A stretch of DNA of 64,000 nucleotides, from assembly GCA_930367215.1 (NCBI GenBank), contig OV884056.1, positions 85,447,285 through 85,511,284 on the forward strand. Reading direction: 5' to 3'. The stretch's first letter is position 1, and each line of letters opens with the position of its first letter. A program made the position numbers and the translations under genes. Positions 22,186 through 33,115 of the stretch are shown in pieces. Source of the stretch: Pollenia angustigena. Lineage: Eukaryota > Arthropoda > Insecta > Diptera > Polleniidae. The notes below the pieces were generated by a model. That model was given only the letters and a program-made list of their open reading frames with translations. It was not told the DNA's origin and made no database searches.

Positions 22186-22809
22186 TACCCAGCAAAAACT
22201 TGGTAATGACATGCCATTACTGAACAACTTACTTTTCAATGACTACTACATACCATCTTCATTACATAGAAGTAGTTTGGTAATGACTTATTTAACTCCC
22301 TATTTGTAAGCGAGGGTGGTAAGTAGTTGCCTACAATAATTTAATCTCATATTTACGCTCTTAATTGAGTAAAACAACGTTTTTTTATACAAAAACTGCA
22401 CTGCCCCGGTAGACTAGCTGGTAGTGAGCTAGTCTATCAGCACCGAGGTTGCGCGATCGAATCCCACCAGAGACAAAATAAAAAATAAAACAAAGTAAAA
22501 TAAAATAAGAAAAAATAGAAAAAAAAATTAAGTAAAATAAAATAAGAAAAAATAGAAAGAAAAAAAATAATAAAAAAAAAAGTAACAAAAAAAAAATTTT
22601 TTTAAAGTCATTCAATGTTAGTTGTAATTTTGGTGACATCGGAGTAATAACTTTTTAACTCCCTATTTGTAAGCGAGGGAGGTAAGTACTTGCCTCCAAT
22701 GACATCACCGTGTTAAAATAATGAGTTAAAATGCCAATGTATAAGTAGTGAAGAGTCGTTATATTAGCTTTTTAACTCATTACTTTGCAATGTAAGTTTT
22801 TGCTGGGTA
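22186..22809. mobile_element. TIR element, TACCCAGCAAAAACTT ends, split by a SINE
   Basis: TACCCAGCAAAAACTTGG at the left and its complement (AAGTTTTTGCTGGGTA) at the right bound the element. Inside, ACTCCCTATTTGTAAGCGAG occurs twice in direct orientation (about 22297 and 22659), on either side of the SINE at 22401-22610. No target duplication is resolved. Confidence 0.65.
22401..22610 (+). mobile_element. tRNA-derived SINE, copy 3 (head plus long A-rich tail)
   Basis: The head GCCCCGGTAGACTAGCTGGT runs into an 8-bp D-arm-like hairpin (GACTAGCT / AGCTAGTC) and a B box (GATCGAATCCC). It then passes almost directly into an A-rich AAATA-type tail of about 130 nt. The body present in the other copies is missing. 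It splits the element at 22186-22809. Confidence 0.72.
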
Positions 22810-23429
22810 CATTTCCTATCAGACAAATTTATGTTTAGCATAAAAAACATATAAAAAAAAACAATAAATAAATATTTTTTTTTTTATTTTAAAAAAAGTT
22901 GGCAGTACAGAGCTAATAACGACATCTGTTTGATTACAATTTGCATGATTTTCCGTCACCACGCAAAGTTTACAAATATTTTGCGTGTAAGGTAAAAAAC
23001 GTGGTCATCAATGTATGCAGTTCAGATAATTAAGGACGTTTTACATTAACATGTTTTATCGAAAATCATTGATTAGCCACAACCAGGGAAACCATAAATA
23101 TGCAATTGCATGTTTTTTCTTCTACGGCCCAAAATATTGTATTGAAACATAATTCACTTACGCAGTTTTATTGGGTTTGGTCTACATTGGACCATAGCTC
23201 CCATATTTCTGGCTTTTAATGCTAAAACTAAATTCTAAATGTTGGTATTCATAAATATTTTAGTTAAGATTACTTTAACATACATACATAAGTATACATC
23301 TATGATGGCAGGTCCATGGTGATATGTCTTTTTTAAAAACAGATTAAGTTGGATTAAATGGGCAGCAGAATAGAGGCTGGCTATCGTGGGTCCTATTAGC
23401 AGTCCCTTTGTGATACCCTGATCCAATGA

Positions 23430-24810
23430 CTAGAGCCAGCCAGTATCCACTAGATAATTACCCAGACATCAATGCAGCCTGCACTCTATGGAAAACAGAG
23501 AGATCGACTAGACACAGCGTCCAAACACGGCAATTCCGGACTCCAAAATGCCTCATTCTGATGGCCCCGAGGCCGAGGCATTGGCAGATTAAGTAAAGCA
23601 TTGTTTCCTCCTGCTTCGCATTATGACAACTTTTACAGTAGGCATTAAAACCCAGACCTATTCTCCTCGCATGAGTTTCTTTCACTCAGTGACACGTCAT
23701 GACCGATATAACGACACGTGCGTTTTCCCCGTATCATAGCCACACCATAGATTCCTGGCCATCAGACAGGTGTTCCCACTCTGCCATCTCCCCTGAACCC
23801 TACTGTACGACTTACGTTTAATGAGAGTCTTACAGCGAGTAATTGAAATGGCGATCAGGCCGTCGACGAACATGTCCCCAAAAGACAGGTCTGTTTGGCC
23901 AAGCCGGCTGCAGTTCCACAGTTATCCCAGATATCGTGAAGACACTAGCTGCAATACGAGCTTGCTGTCCGTAAATATGCTTATGTCTCTCGATATACGA
24001 TAATACTTCAGCCAGTTCGCCGCCCACTTTGTGGAGGAGATTTCCGCCTGCTATACACTGCTGTCATCCGACAGCCTCAAAGGAAGGGCATGTTTGTAAA
24101 TATATCACTGCGCTGCATCAGAATAGCAAACTTTTTTTAATTATACTTTTTTTTATTGTTTGACTATTATTTTTCTAGAGTATTTGACCATTTTTGGTCC
24201 ACATCTACTACACTGATATATAAATATAAACATTTGAAATCACTCATGCAGCGCAGTGATGAATTTACGAACATGCCCGAACTTTTATGGCCAAATCGTT
24301 GAAGAAAATTCCAACTTCCTTGCTATACTTCTTAGAATCATCAGAGTAGACCCTTAGGGCCGGTTCCAGAAGGATCGCATGTAATCGAACAGCCCATCAC
24401 AATTGCCATTATGTACTGTAAATAAAGCACTGAAAAAGGATTCCGGAGTGCTATAGACCAGTGCCGCCAGGTCACTTGATGCGTGCAGCTTGATCCTGGC
24501 ACGACACGACTATTTTCCCGCTTAGACCAAAGACCCACCGCCCACAGCCTAATCGCGTCATTCAGAACTAACTATTCGGTCATGGCGTCAACTGGCAACC
24601 AGTTCAACAAAGTGAACAGCGCCTTCGTTGGTGTGGAGCGAAGTTATACCGTGATCATCAACGCAACCAACCTATATAATATCCCCAGTAACCTGCAGTA
24701 CAGTCCTCTAACCATGGTAGGCCACCACGCTATGATCCCATAGAAAATAACCGATTTTACCACAGCATTAAAGATCCATTTAACTCCCCTGCCACAGATT
24801 TAATTTTGTA
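23430..24810 (-). pseudogene. LINE ORF2 fragment: end of RT, RNase H and C-terminal Cys motif
   Basis: Reading from 24810 down: a segment like the end of the reverse transcriptase (FNAVVKSVIFYGIIAWWP), a thumb-like part (TPTKALFTLLNWLPVDAM), the start of an RNase H domain (VYSDDSK near 24340), a later RNase H part (GGELAEVLSYIERHKHI near 24000) and a C-terminal zinc-knuckle-like region (ARRIGLGFNAYCKSCHNAKQ, then LICQC, 23685-23570). This order is typical of RNase H-bearing I-superfamily LINEs (I or LOA type). Stops, frameshifts and a nested MITE (24085-24278) break it. Confidence 0.75.
24085..24278. mobile_element. 194-bp TIR element nested in the LINE RNase H region
   Basis: The arms GGGCATGTTTGTAAATATAT and ATCACTGCGCTGCAT at the left are mirrored at the right (ATGCAGCGCAGTGAT, TTACGAACATGCCC). 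The LINE similarity resumes on each side. Confidence 0.72.
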
Positions 24811-24959
24811 GCTTTTTTTTAAATTTTTTAAAGCATATTTAAGTTTTACTGCACATTTCTTCTTCAGTCCTCTTAACTTCCTGTGGAGAATAGGGCCACC
24901 TTACCTGTCCACTTGCCCCGAGGGGTCGGAGGTCGTGATTCTTCTTATATGGTTACACG

Positions 24960-25857
24960 TACAAGAATTCGATCTGGACTTTACCAAGTTAAAGACGATT
25001 AGTTCCTTTACCTTGTATGTCCAGGAGTGTAGGGGCTCGGTAGATAGACTCTGTGCCAATAGGAGAGTGCATATCTACTGTGTTCGCGGTCACCAGGGCA
25101 TAGAAGGCAACGAAGAGGTGGACAAATTGGCGAAACGGTGGGCCCATTTACCATACGATAGGATGATGGGCATCCCGGCTCCAATTCAGAATATTAGGAG
25201 AGATACGGACTCTGCTATACGGAGGAGGAAAACACAAGAACGTGCAGGGTTGCCAAGGTAATGTGGGGATCCTACGACCCGGAATCAACGAGAACTCTTC
25301 TGTCGCTATCGAGAAGGGACTGTAGACTTCTGATAGGTTTTATGACGGGTCATTGTTGGACTGCGGTATACGCCTGTAGGGCGGGGCGGTTGGATAGTGA
25401 CAATCGCAGATTTTGTGGGGTACCAGGGGAAAAGGAGATCACTTGCTATGCTACTGTCCGGCACTCGTGCGCTCCAGAGGGAACTGTCTGGGAGATCATT
25501 ATCTCCAAGATATCGGGTAAATCTCTGGAATTGGGTTAATGAGACTCCTGGCATTCGTCAAGAGAGTGTGGGGTACTCTGGATACCATCACATCTGACTG
25601 ACATTTTTACTGACTTTCTTCTGCGTGTTATCGTGCAATGTGGTAACGCTAGGGACCTATTTGGGAAAATCTCTAGACTTGGGTTAATGAGACTCCTGGC
25701 ATTCGTCAAGAGAGTGTGGGGTACTCTGGGTACCATCACACCTAGCTGACCTTTTTACTGACTTTCTTCTGCGTGTTATCGTACAATGTGGTAACACTAG
25801 GGACCAATTTGGTCTATGCGGGTCATTTGTGACCGACCACTCTAACCTAACCTAACC
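24960..25857 (+). pseudogene. LINE 3' part: RNase H end, C-terminal Cys motif, duplicated tail, (CTAAC)n
   Basis: The motif GHQGIEGNEEVDKLAK (25090-25135) is the RNase H C-terminal block that includes the catalytic-site His region. It is followed by a stop at 25261, a frameshift, and a region ending GFMTGHC...RFCGVPGEKE, then HLLCYCPALV in another frame (about 25435). This is the usual I-superfamily LINE C-terminus. The 3' end is duplicated in tandem (25532-25660 and 25680-25810). The copy ends in CTAACCTAACCTAACC, a short-repeat tail as in LINEs without poly(A). Confidence 0.78.
25532..25810 (+). repeat. Tandem duplication of the LINE 3' end, period about 148 bp
   Basis: Two copies share TTGGGTTAATGAGACTCCTG through TGTGGTAACGCTAGGGAC with a few differences. 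They precede the (CTAAC)n tail. Confidence 0.75.
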
Positions 25858-26206
25858 TTTACCTTGTATGCCATTCTGAAATCTTTTACTGTATATTTAA
25901 TGCACATAAAAACTGTTTTAGAGCATATTCCCGGTTTCCCTGGTCCTAACGATACGATCAAAAGAAAAAAATAAAACATAAATGACCAATTTCAGCAATT
26001 CTATTTTAATATCAATTCATTTTTAAATATAGTTTTTCATATGTATAATACAGTATTTATCGGATATAAGAAACTTAAAAAATCCAGGAAAAAAGTTTCT
26101 TATAAGCGTTTCTTTCTTATATACAACTATTTTATATAAGAAACTTATTTCTTATATAAGTAGCTATGGCCATATTTTGGTTTTCTGTATCTTTTTTTGT
26201 TACATA

Positions 26207-26340
26207 GGGTCATCACTTGACAATTTTTTGTTATAATAAACGTCAAACTTCATATAAAAAAAACGCTGACAAAAATTTTAAAGTTTTTTCTATATGGACT
26301 TTGGCGTTTGGTGTGACAAAAAATTGTCAGGTGAAGACCC
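26207..26340. mobile_element. Foldback MITE, CACCTGACAATTTTTTGTC family, full copy
   Basis: The arms GGGTCATCACTTGAC and GTCAGGTGAAGACCC with inner TGACAATTTTTTGT/ACAAAAAATTGTCA pairing enclose a short loop with TATATAAA-like sequence. CAT next to each end (26203-26205, 26342-26344) may be the target duplication. Confidence 0.78.
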
Positions 26341-26545
26341 TCATGTTAACGTTTCTAACTTTTAAATAATTATTGTCTATGTCTTTTGAGTTTTTCACTA
26401 TTTTAGATAACGTTGAAAGTCCAATATTATATTTTTTGCAATTTCGCTTCTTTTTATACCGTTTTGTATTTGTTTTAAAATTTTAACTTTTGTTTTTATT
26501 GACACAAAGCTTCTCATGAGTACCAGCTCGCTCATCTAAAACTAA

Positions 26546-26869
26546 AGCTGGAGGTCCAAAACACGCGTTTTCGCCTCCACGCAGCGCATTCTTTTATAAC
26601 CTTACTTGCGTTCTACATTTCAAGTTACATGCAACGCTTTTTATGCAGCAGCAGCACAAGTAAAAAAAAAATTTAATTTGTCAAAATCAGCTGATTTGTT
26701 CGAACGCTGCTTGTGACGCTTACAAAAGTAGAAAGTAAACCTTCTGTTCGCCTCAAGGCATCTACGCTTTTGTGCATGTAACTTACTACGTATAACTACA
26801 CAGATTCTACTTTTTTGACAGCTGCGTATGCTGCGAAAAAGCGAGTAACGGGTGGTGTGGACCTCCAGT
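26546..26869. mobile_element. 324-bp TIR element, AGCTGGAGGTCC ends, TAA duplications
   Basis: The ends AGCTGGAGGTCC and GGACCTCCAGT are inverted, flanked by TAA at 26543-26545 and 26870-26872. It is nested in the pogo-like element. Confidence 0.72.
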
Positions 26870-27123
26870 TAAAAAAAAAACTTTGTTCTTGTTGTAAAAC
26901 TATCAGAAAACAGAGTTTCTTATATAAATTCTTTTTCTATAAATTTTGTGATTTTGGTGTTTAAGAAAAATGTTCTTTTATTAGTTTTTTTCTTATAAGC
27001 GTTTTTCTTATATTAAACCTTTTTTGTTAGAAAAATCGCAAAAAAGACATGGTGTTTTTGAAAATGTTTCTTATAAGCGTTTTGTTCTTATATGAGATGT
27101 TCTTATATCCGAATAATACTGTA

Positions 27124-28481
27124 GTATTTTTATTTGACATGAAAAACGAATTTTTAACATAAATTGATATTTAAATATATTTGTAAAATCGGCCATCGGA
27201 CAACAATTGGTTAATTGGAAATTAAAGTTGCCAACTCAATTTTAAGAGCAAACCAAAAAAGATTGTGGCCCCTGCTGCCGTCTTTTGCGTGCAATGATGC
27301 CATATTAATTTATTAAAACCTCTATATTTTATAATAAAAAGTTCTTTTTTTAAGAAGATTTAAAATTTTTTTTATTTATTTAAGGTTTTCGTTAATTTGT
27401 GGACATATTTATAATTTGTCATTATATTAAGAGAATAATTGACAAATTAAAGTTATTTCAATTAATCTCATCATTTTGGTAATACAAAAATTAAACTCAG
27501 ACAACTTAAAATCCATTAATAAAAAAATGGGGTCATTAGACCTTAATGGCTTAACTACTACACTAATTGATGTCTAAATAATTATTTTTCGTAACACTAA
27601 AACTGCTAAGTATTAGACAATAAATCGTAAACAAAAAAATAATAATCCAAGTCATTTTGTTGTTTTGAATGAACTGATTAGTGAGCGGACTATTAACAAT
27701 ACAACTCTACTGGAAATAAAAATGAGACAAAAACACATCGTGTGAAATTGTTAAAAAGACAATGACTATAATTCATGTTATTTTTCTCTAATTTGAAATA
27801 ATAAAACAAAAGTTTTAAGAACAAATTGTATTATGGTAATAAGTTATCGCGAAAACGTATTTAAAGTTTGACTAAATTGATATTTGTTAAAACAATTATC
27901 GTTCTAGGACGTTAACAATAGCTTAACTAATTTTGTTAGCATGCCATATTTACTTTTTATTTAAAATTATTCCCAGAAAAAATTTCAATAAAAAAGCTAA
28001 GAGTGCTTTATTCGTCTGCGCCAAATCTTCAATGCCCTTCACAATGGCATGAGAAATGTGATCTTATATAAATAAATATGATATTCACCATGTTATTTCA
28101 ATAATGCAATAAGTCGCACAATGTTTTCATTCATTCAAAAGTCTTTTTGACACATAAACGATATAATTGTACAATATTAAAAATTGAACAATTTTATTCA
28201 AGTGTATGAGCCGTTTAAGATACGGATCGATTTTCTATAGGACATGTTTGAAGCCCAAAACATTTTTATTTTTATAACATATTTTATCATTTAAGTTTAA
28301 AGTTTTAATAAACTTTGGTCTCTTTTTTTATAACTTTAAAATTTTTTTTAGGCGATTTGGTTAATTTTTGCCGGAAAAACTTACTTTCGTTCAAATTGTA
28401 TACAAATTAGTAAGAGGGCTTTATTCGGCTATTCGGAATCTTATTTACCCTTCGCCATGGTGCGATAAGAACAGAAAGTTA
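27124..28481. other. AT-rich DNA without a supported gene
   Basis: A segment near 28010 (GCTTTATTCGTCTGCGCCAA, AATGCCCTTC) resembles one near 28410 (GCTTTATTCGGCTATTCGGA, TACCCTTCGCCATG), suggesting an old duplication. Nothing else is recognised. Confidence 0.4.
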
Positions 28482-28483
28482 TA

Positions 28484-28842
28484 TCCCTGCAAATACAATT
28501 TTGATAAAATGCACTACTCCATGGACTAGTCCGATGTAATGCAAGCAGGGACTATGTCATTGTTAAAAAGTGTTTGTAGTGAAACGACATGTCTTCTTTT
28601 TTTAACGACATGCTTTCGTTTTTAAGCGACTTCAAAACTAATCCTCTTGAGTATACCATGGAGTAGTTTTAAAATTACTCCTTAGTGGTCCAAAAGTTGG
28701 GTTATATGGTCCTCTCCTAGGACATCGTAATGTTAAATAGACCAGGTTTTTTCCATATGTTTGGGTTACTTTTGGACTAGTCCTAGTCCCTTGTGGACTA
28801 CTCTTTACACGCGTGTTTGTACTGGTCCTATTATTTGCAGGG
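28484..28842. mobile_element. TIR element with TCCCTGCAAATA ends and GGACTAGTCC-type boxes, copy 1
   Basis: TCCCTGCAAATA and TATTTGCAGGGA bound the element, with TA on each side. Internal boxes such as ACTACTCCATGGACTAGTCC and CTTTTGGACTAGTCC recur in both orientations. Confidence 0.68.
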
Positions 28843-28852
28843 ATAAATACCA

Positions 28853-29230
28853 TTCTTAAGATATAAATCTATTTTGTGCCACGACTACTTCTCCAACCCA
28901 GCCCACATTTTATCGGATGTTGTAAATTGACAACAAAGATGCTTGTATCTTATTTGGAAACATTGTCTTTTGCCGTGCTACAGATCCAGAGAAATCCATA
29001 ATTTCTTTGTATCACGCCCACTACTCCAATCCCGCCCATTATGTTAGAGAGGCTGGGATAACCCAGCTATGTGTACCGAATTACGACAATTTTTCTCTTA
29101 CCGCTCTTGAGATATAAATAAATCTATTTTGTGCCCGCGTACGTCTCCACTCCCGTCCTAATTTTGTTGGATGTAGTCTATTGATAACAAAAATGCTTGT
29201 ACCTAATTTGAAAACTTATGAGCAGTTCCA
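28853..29230. repeat. Two diverged direct repeats (AGATATAAATCTATTTTGTGCC units)
   Basis: The units at about 28858-28985 and 29108-29225 share GATATAAA...ATCTATTTTGTGCC, then CTTCTCCAACCC-like, then ATGTTG/ATGTAG...TTGATAACAAAAATGCTTGTA. They look like parts of an old dispersed repeat. Confidence 0.5.
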
Positions 29231-30083
29231 CAGATTAAAAAAAAAACACAACAAGGGATTTATGGATAAAATTAGAGGCGTGGTTTTCTGCCAATATCTC
29301 CGCCATTCGTTGACCGATTAGGCTGAATTTCAATAGCAAAATATAACGGTGCATATGTGATATAAATATATATCAACTAAGTCCCCGTCATATCAGCGGT
29401 CTTCGGAAACCCCATTTCAACAGACGGAAATCTAAATTACAGAGGCAACAACAAAATTATATATCGCCATCTAAAATCCAAAAGGCGGTTAGCAACAAAA
29501 AAATTCAAAATCGCTTTTTTGACACTATATGACAAAACAAACTGAATAAATGACCGCCAATTCGAAAGATGTAGCTCGGAGGTCCCCATTGGATAACCCT
29601 TTACAAGCAAACATGTGAAGAAAACAAACCAATATGTTAATTTAGCCCTGATATTAAGATAGGGATTGGGAATGTTTTGGTAAAATTATATTTCGTTGGT
29701 ATAATGTAGAAAGGCCCTAACTCGTTTTTTTTAATTTAGTTGTTTAGAGATTTCAATGCCTTTTACACAAATACATCTCGCCACAAAAAATTAATGTAAT
29801 AGTATCAAAAATAACAGCTTAACAAGCAATTGTACAGGCAATTTTACATTATTGTGGTGTTAACAAGGTGTGCTAGCATGTTGTTTTCTCATAATGTTCT
29901 TACATTTTACAATATTGTTGTTGCTTTGTAAACAAAAAGTGTCTTAAATTAATAAAACTTTGCCTGCTTTGTTTATTGCGCTGCCATAATAAATCAGAAA
30001 ATTATGGTAAAGTTTTATCCGGCTTACATCCGAATTTAACCCGCGGCTAGCAACTTTTGCAACAAAACACTTGCGGCGTCAAA
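29231..30083. other. AT-rich DNA with a possible transposon end at 29716
   Basis: The segment AATGTAGAAAGGCCC followed by TAA at about 29702-29719 mirrors TTA then GGGCCTTTCTACAT at 31276-31291. The two ends point away from each other, so they belong to two separate decayed elements of one family. Confidence 0.35.
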
Positions 30084-30166
30084 TTAATACAATGTATTAC
30101 GTCATTGCAAAAAATTATGTAGAATGAGAAAAATCTTAGCATGTAAAAGCAAAATGTATTGAGTAA

Positions 30167-30809
30167 AGCCTAGTACTCTTGTCAAATTTGTGAAAAATGT
30201 TGAGCAACATTTATTATTTCACACGAAAATTTTGATTTGTTTCGATGTTACCTATCATGCGAGTTTGTACAATTTGCCGATTTTATTCCTGCAAAGTATG
30301 CGACATTGTTTTGCGTAAGTAAACAAACCCCACATGTATTTTACTAAAAATAATTTTTTTTAATAAAAAAGAAAGCAAATATGGATAAAAAAAACCGTTA
30401 CCGGTTGTGTTATATTAATTTGTTATTTCTTATTAAATAATCAGTTCATCCTTTTTTGCTTTTGCAGCTTACTTTATTTACATTGCGGAACTTTTTCACA
30501 ACTCTATCAAGGCGAATTCAACTACAGGTGGTGTCGGAACTACAACAATCCAAAAACAACAGAAACAACATACGGGTTTTTGCATTGCATTGTTAGTGCT
30601 TATAGCTCGAAATGTCAACCATTCTTAGCAAAACACTAACAAATCAAAACAAATAAGCTCGAACTGTCAAAATCAGATGCCGTTTCGACACCACCTTTAG
30701 TTAATTCGCCTTGAACTCTATCAACATTATTTCATAGATATTCCGCACAACTTTTTTCATATGCGTTTTGCCAGCATTTCACGTGAAATCTTGAACAGAG
30801 TACCAGGCT
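30167..30809. mobile_element. TIR element, AGCCTGGTACTC family, copy 2 (inverted, itself interrupted)
   Basis: The ends AGCCTAGTACTC and GAGTACCAGGCT are flanked by TAA (30164-30166, 30810-30812). It is inserted in a relative of the element at 48890-49329, where the empty site reads GAGTAAGAGAG. It is interrupted by the hAT MITE at 30508-30713. Confidence 0.82.
30508..30713. mobile_element. 206-bp hAT-type MITE, CAAGGCGAATT ends
   Basis: The ends CAAGGCGAATTCAACTA and the complement of TAGTTAATTCGCCTTG are inverted, with GGTGGTGTCG/CGACACCACC just inside. An exact 8-bp duplication AACTCTAT flanks it (30500-30507, 30714-30721). The relative at 14862-15389 retains the uninterrupted site (AACTCCATCAACATT on the complement). 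Confidence 0.85.
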
Positions 30810-31025
30810 TAAGAGAGAATACGAATACAAAATCTGGCATTCATTTTAAACTGCAACCATCTGCTTTTTTGTTATTATTTTTGATTTTACTTATACCATC
30901 CGTGTAAACATGAACTATACTTAAAAAAGATTTTTATTTTTTTCTTTTAAACACGGAGAGAATTTCATAATATTTTGATTATACAAAGTCGTAATGCATT
31001 GTATTACCGTGTAAACTGGCCTTTA

Positions 31026-32312
31026 GTACGATTTTATACTATAAAGCGTGAATGTCTTTGTTGTTTTAATGAATCTGCTGAGTGCGAGAGAGATAGAGTT
31101 TTATTCTGATTAATTCAACACACTTGTTTAATACAGCTTTATGTTTGATGTTTCAACCACAGGGCTGTAAATTTAAGTCTAGTACATTTTTTGTTGCATC
31201 TACAATGGACTTTACTATCAAGGGTTTAACCCGCTAAATTGTTTTTACCTTCTCTTGTAAATTTTCAATTATTTGAGTTAGGGCCTTTCTACATCAGACC
31301 AACGATATACATTAACTTCAGCTATCATCTACAGTTAAAGCGAATGTAATTGGGCGTTACCTTTTAAACTCACTTTTCACTTCAAAACAATTACATTTAC
31401 AATTTACAACACTTTAAACGTAAAATCCCCTCTTACAAAACTATCACTTTCATTTTCACTACAATTTTCAATTGTTCAAATACCCTCAGTAATTTTTCTT
31501 GATTATGACAGCAATTTAGAAATCTTCGATAATCAGTTGCTAATCACTTTCAATTAAAGAAAATAACAATAATATTTGTTAGACGTCACGGCTGTCAAAC
31601 TGAAAGACAGACGAAAATTTTCGATTACGATATTTTAAAACCCAATTAAAGAAAGACAAAAAAAAATCTAAATATAAATGTGAGTAGTAAAGTATTTATA
31701 GTGAATAATTTAAGAGATGATAATTACAATGTAAAATTATAGATGACGATAATGATGATCAAAGATCGTGCTAGTGTAAAAAATTATACAAAAGGGGATT
31801 GTCAGAAACAGATGAGCTTTAACTAAATAGCTTAGTAGTATAAATTCATTAACATGTAACAAATGCAAATAAAAACAATATTATAATAAATGGTAGTTTA
31901 TGAATTAGAAGATTTTAAGCGCAGATTTTTTTTCAGCTTTAAGAAAACAGTAGGGATAGTCACAGTTAGTTATAAAAAACACAACTTTATTTTTTACTTT
32001 AAAATTTTTAATTTGTTTTTATTATTTTATTAATTTTGTTTTTCTTAATTTTTTATTTTTCATTTTAGCTAAAAAAATAGTTTTTATTTTTAATTTGAAA
32101 GAAAAAACGCCAAGGACGTTATATTTTGCTTGTACCGCGTGCGTGTGTGTTTGTTTGTCTCAAACTTATAAAACAAAAAGCGTGAGTCCTGGTTGATTAC
32201 GCCTTTTTCGTTTCTTTGTTTTTCTTCTAATTGTTTAATTTTAATTTGCTATTTTTAATAACTTAAAAAAAAAACGGAGCAACAACGAAAACTTTCTACA
32301 AAAGCTCACAAA
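31026..32312 (+). promoter_or_regulatory. Upstream region and probable 5' leader of the gene
   Basis: This stretch is AT-rich without recognised transposons except a possible element end at 31278 (TTA followed by GGGCCTTTCTACAT). A GT-rich run (32137-32158) and a purine-rich leader (about 32265-32312) precede the ATG. I see no convincing TATA or initiator motif, so no promoter position is claimed. Confidence 0.35.
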
Positions 32313-32585
32313 ATGAGTACCATTGATAGCGGCAAATATCGTTTAAGAAAGGATTGGGCCAGTGCCTCTATACCATCATTGGTCGATATCGATGAACACG
32401 CCGACGATGATGAAAATGCCGAGAATACCGAGATTACGGAGATTAATGTGAATGCAAAATTGCCACCACAAAAACCACCTCGCCGTAGTTCATTGGCTTT
32501 GAGTTTTTTCTCCAGCAAATCGGATAAAAGTCAAAAGAGACGCAGTTCTATAGCGACAGCATTTATGAGACGTGATAGTAACAAG
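32313..32585 (+). CDS. Coding exon 1 of an unrecognised serine/arginine-rich protein
   Basis: This is the first coding exon, 91 codons, ending in phase 0 at a strong donor (AAG|GTGAGT). The start is chosen because the ATG sits in a good fly context (CACAAAATG) after a leader without an in-frame ATG close by. The protein is hydrophilic with no signal peptide or membrane segment. It begins MSTIDSGKYRLRKDW, has an acidic stretch at about residues 25-45 (DIDEHADDDENAENTE), then a proline/basic stretch (PPQKPPRR). It carries two near-identical basic-serine boxes, RRSSLA (57-62) and RRSSIA (76-81), plus RRDS (86-89). Such boxes are typical sites for basophilic kinases (PKA, CaMKII) and can bind 14-3-3 once phosphorylated; that use here is inference. 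Codon use looks more balanced than the surrounding DNA. Slob (slowpoke-binding protein, known to bind 14-3-3 through two N-terminal serines) is one possibility, but I could not verify it. Confidence 0.85.
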
Positions 32586-32715
32586 GTGAGTAGTGGTACT
32601 TTAAAGATTTATATTTAAAAAAGTTTTCCCATCATAGCTGTAATTCTATGACCATTTTATTTGAATGATTTTATACTTAATCCATAAATTGCCAGTCTGT
32701 ACGGGGATTTTTCTT

Positions 32716-33115
32716 ATAAATGACATTCAGTATAGACCGATATCTCGAAGAACTTTACAATGCAACCCGATCGACGCTTCCAATTTATCTTAAAATAATT
32801 TCACATTTTGGCCTATTTTACAGTTTTCTTAAAAGCAAATGGCATTAACTAACGAGTGGCAGCAAAATCAAAATCGGCTCGTCAAGCATTTTTTATCTGT
32901 CAGAAATTCTTATGAATGACATTCAGTTTAGACTGATTTCTCGAAGAACTTTACAATGCAAATGTTAGTGATAACTCAACCCGATCGATGCTTCCAATTT
33001 AACTTTAAATTATTTTGGCCTATTTTACAGTTTTCTTAAAAGTAAATGGCATCAACTAACGAGTGACAGCTAAATCTAAATCGGCTCGTCGAGCGTTTTT
33101 TATCTGTCAAAATTC
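32716..33115. repeat. Direct tandem duplication in intron 1 (period about 200 bp)
   Basis: The two copies share CGAAGAACTTTACAATGCAA, TTTTGGCCTATTTTACAGTT, AAATGGCAT...AACTAACGAGTG and AATCGGCTCGTC...GCATTTTTTATCTGTCA. They differ at scattered positions. Confidence 0.72.

Larger units (their letters stand above)
23084..25942. mobile_element. Possible hAT-like element with two LINE fragments inside
   Basis: The ends CAGGGAAACCATAAATATGC and the complement of GCATATTCCCGGTTTCCCTG are inverted. The 8-bp flanks (GCCACAAC, GTCCTAAC) match at only 5 of 8 positions, so this could instead be two separate ends. Most of the interior is LINE sequence. Confidence 0.45.
26051..27121. mobile_element. pogo/Tigger-like non-autonomous element with TTCTTATA boxes
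   Basis: The ends CAGTATTTATCGGATATAAG and the complement of CTTATATCCGAATAATACTG are inverted, flanked by TA. Both sub-termini are packed with TTCTTATAAGCG/TTCTTATAT boxes in both directions (26060-26160, 26915-27115). Two other MITEs are nested (26207-26340, 26546-26869). No transposase remains. Confidence 0.72.
30084..31022. mobile_element. AGGCCAGTTTA element, interrupted copy
   Basis: The outer parts match 48890-49329 (AATACAATGTATTACG, TTATGTAGAATGAGAAAAAT, and the right end GTAAACTGGCCT followed by TTA). The left terminus is lost. It is split by the element at 30167-30809. Confidence 0.72.

Noticed and set aside
25835..25857. Telomere-like CCTAA repeats
   Set aside because: Only three CTAAC units at the end of a LINE; this is the usual short-repeat tail of such LINEs and higher flies lack TTAGG telomeres.
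29686..31303. A 1.6-kb element bounded by AAAGGCCC / GGGCCTTT motifs
   Set aside because: The two ends point outward relative to the interval, so they cannot be the termini of one element spanning it.
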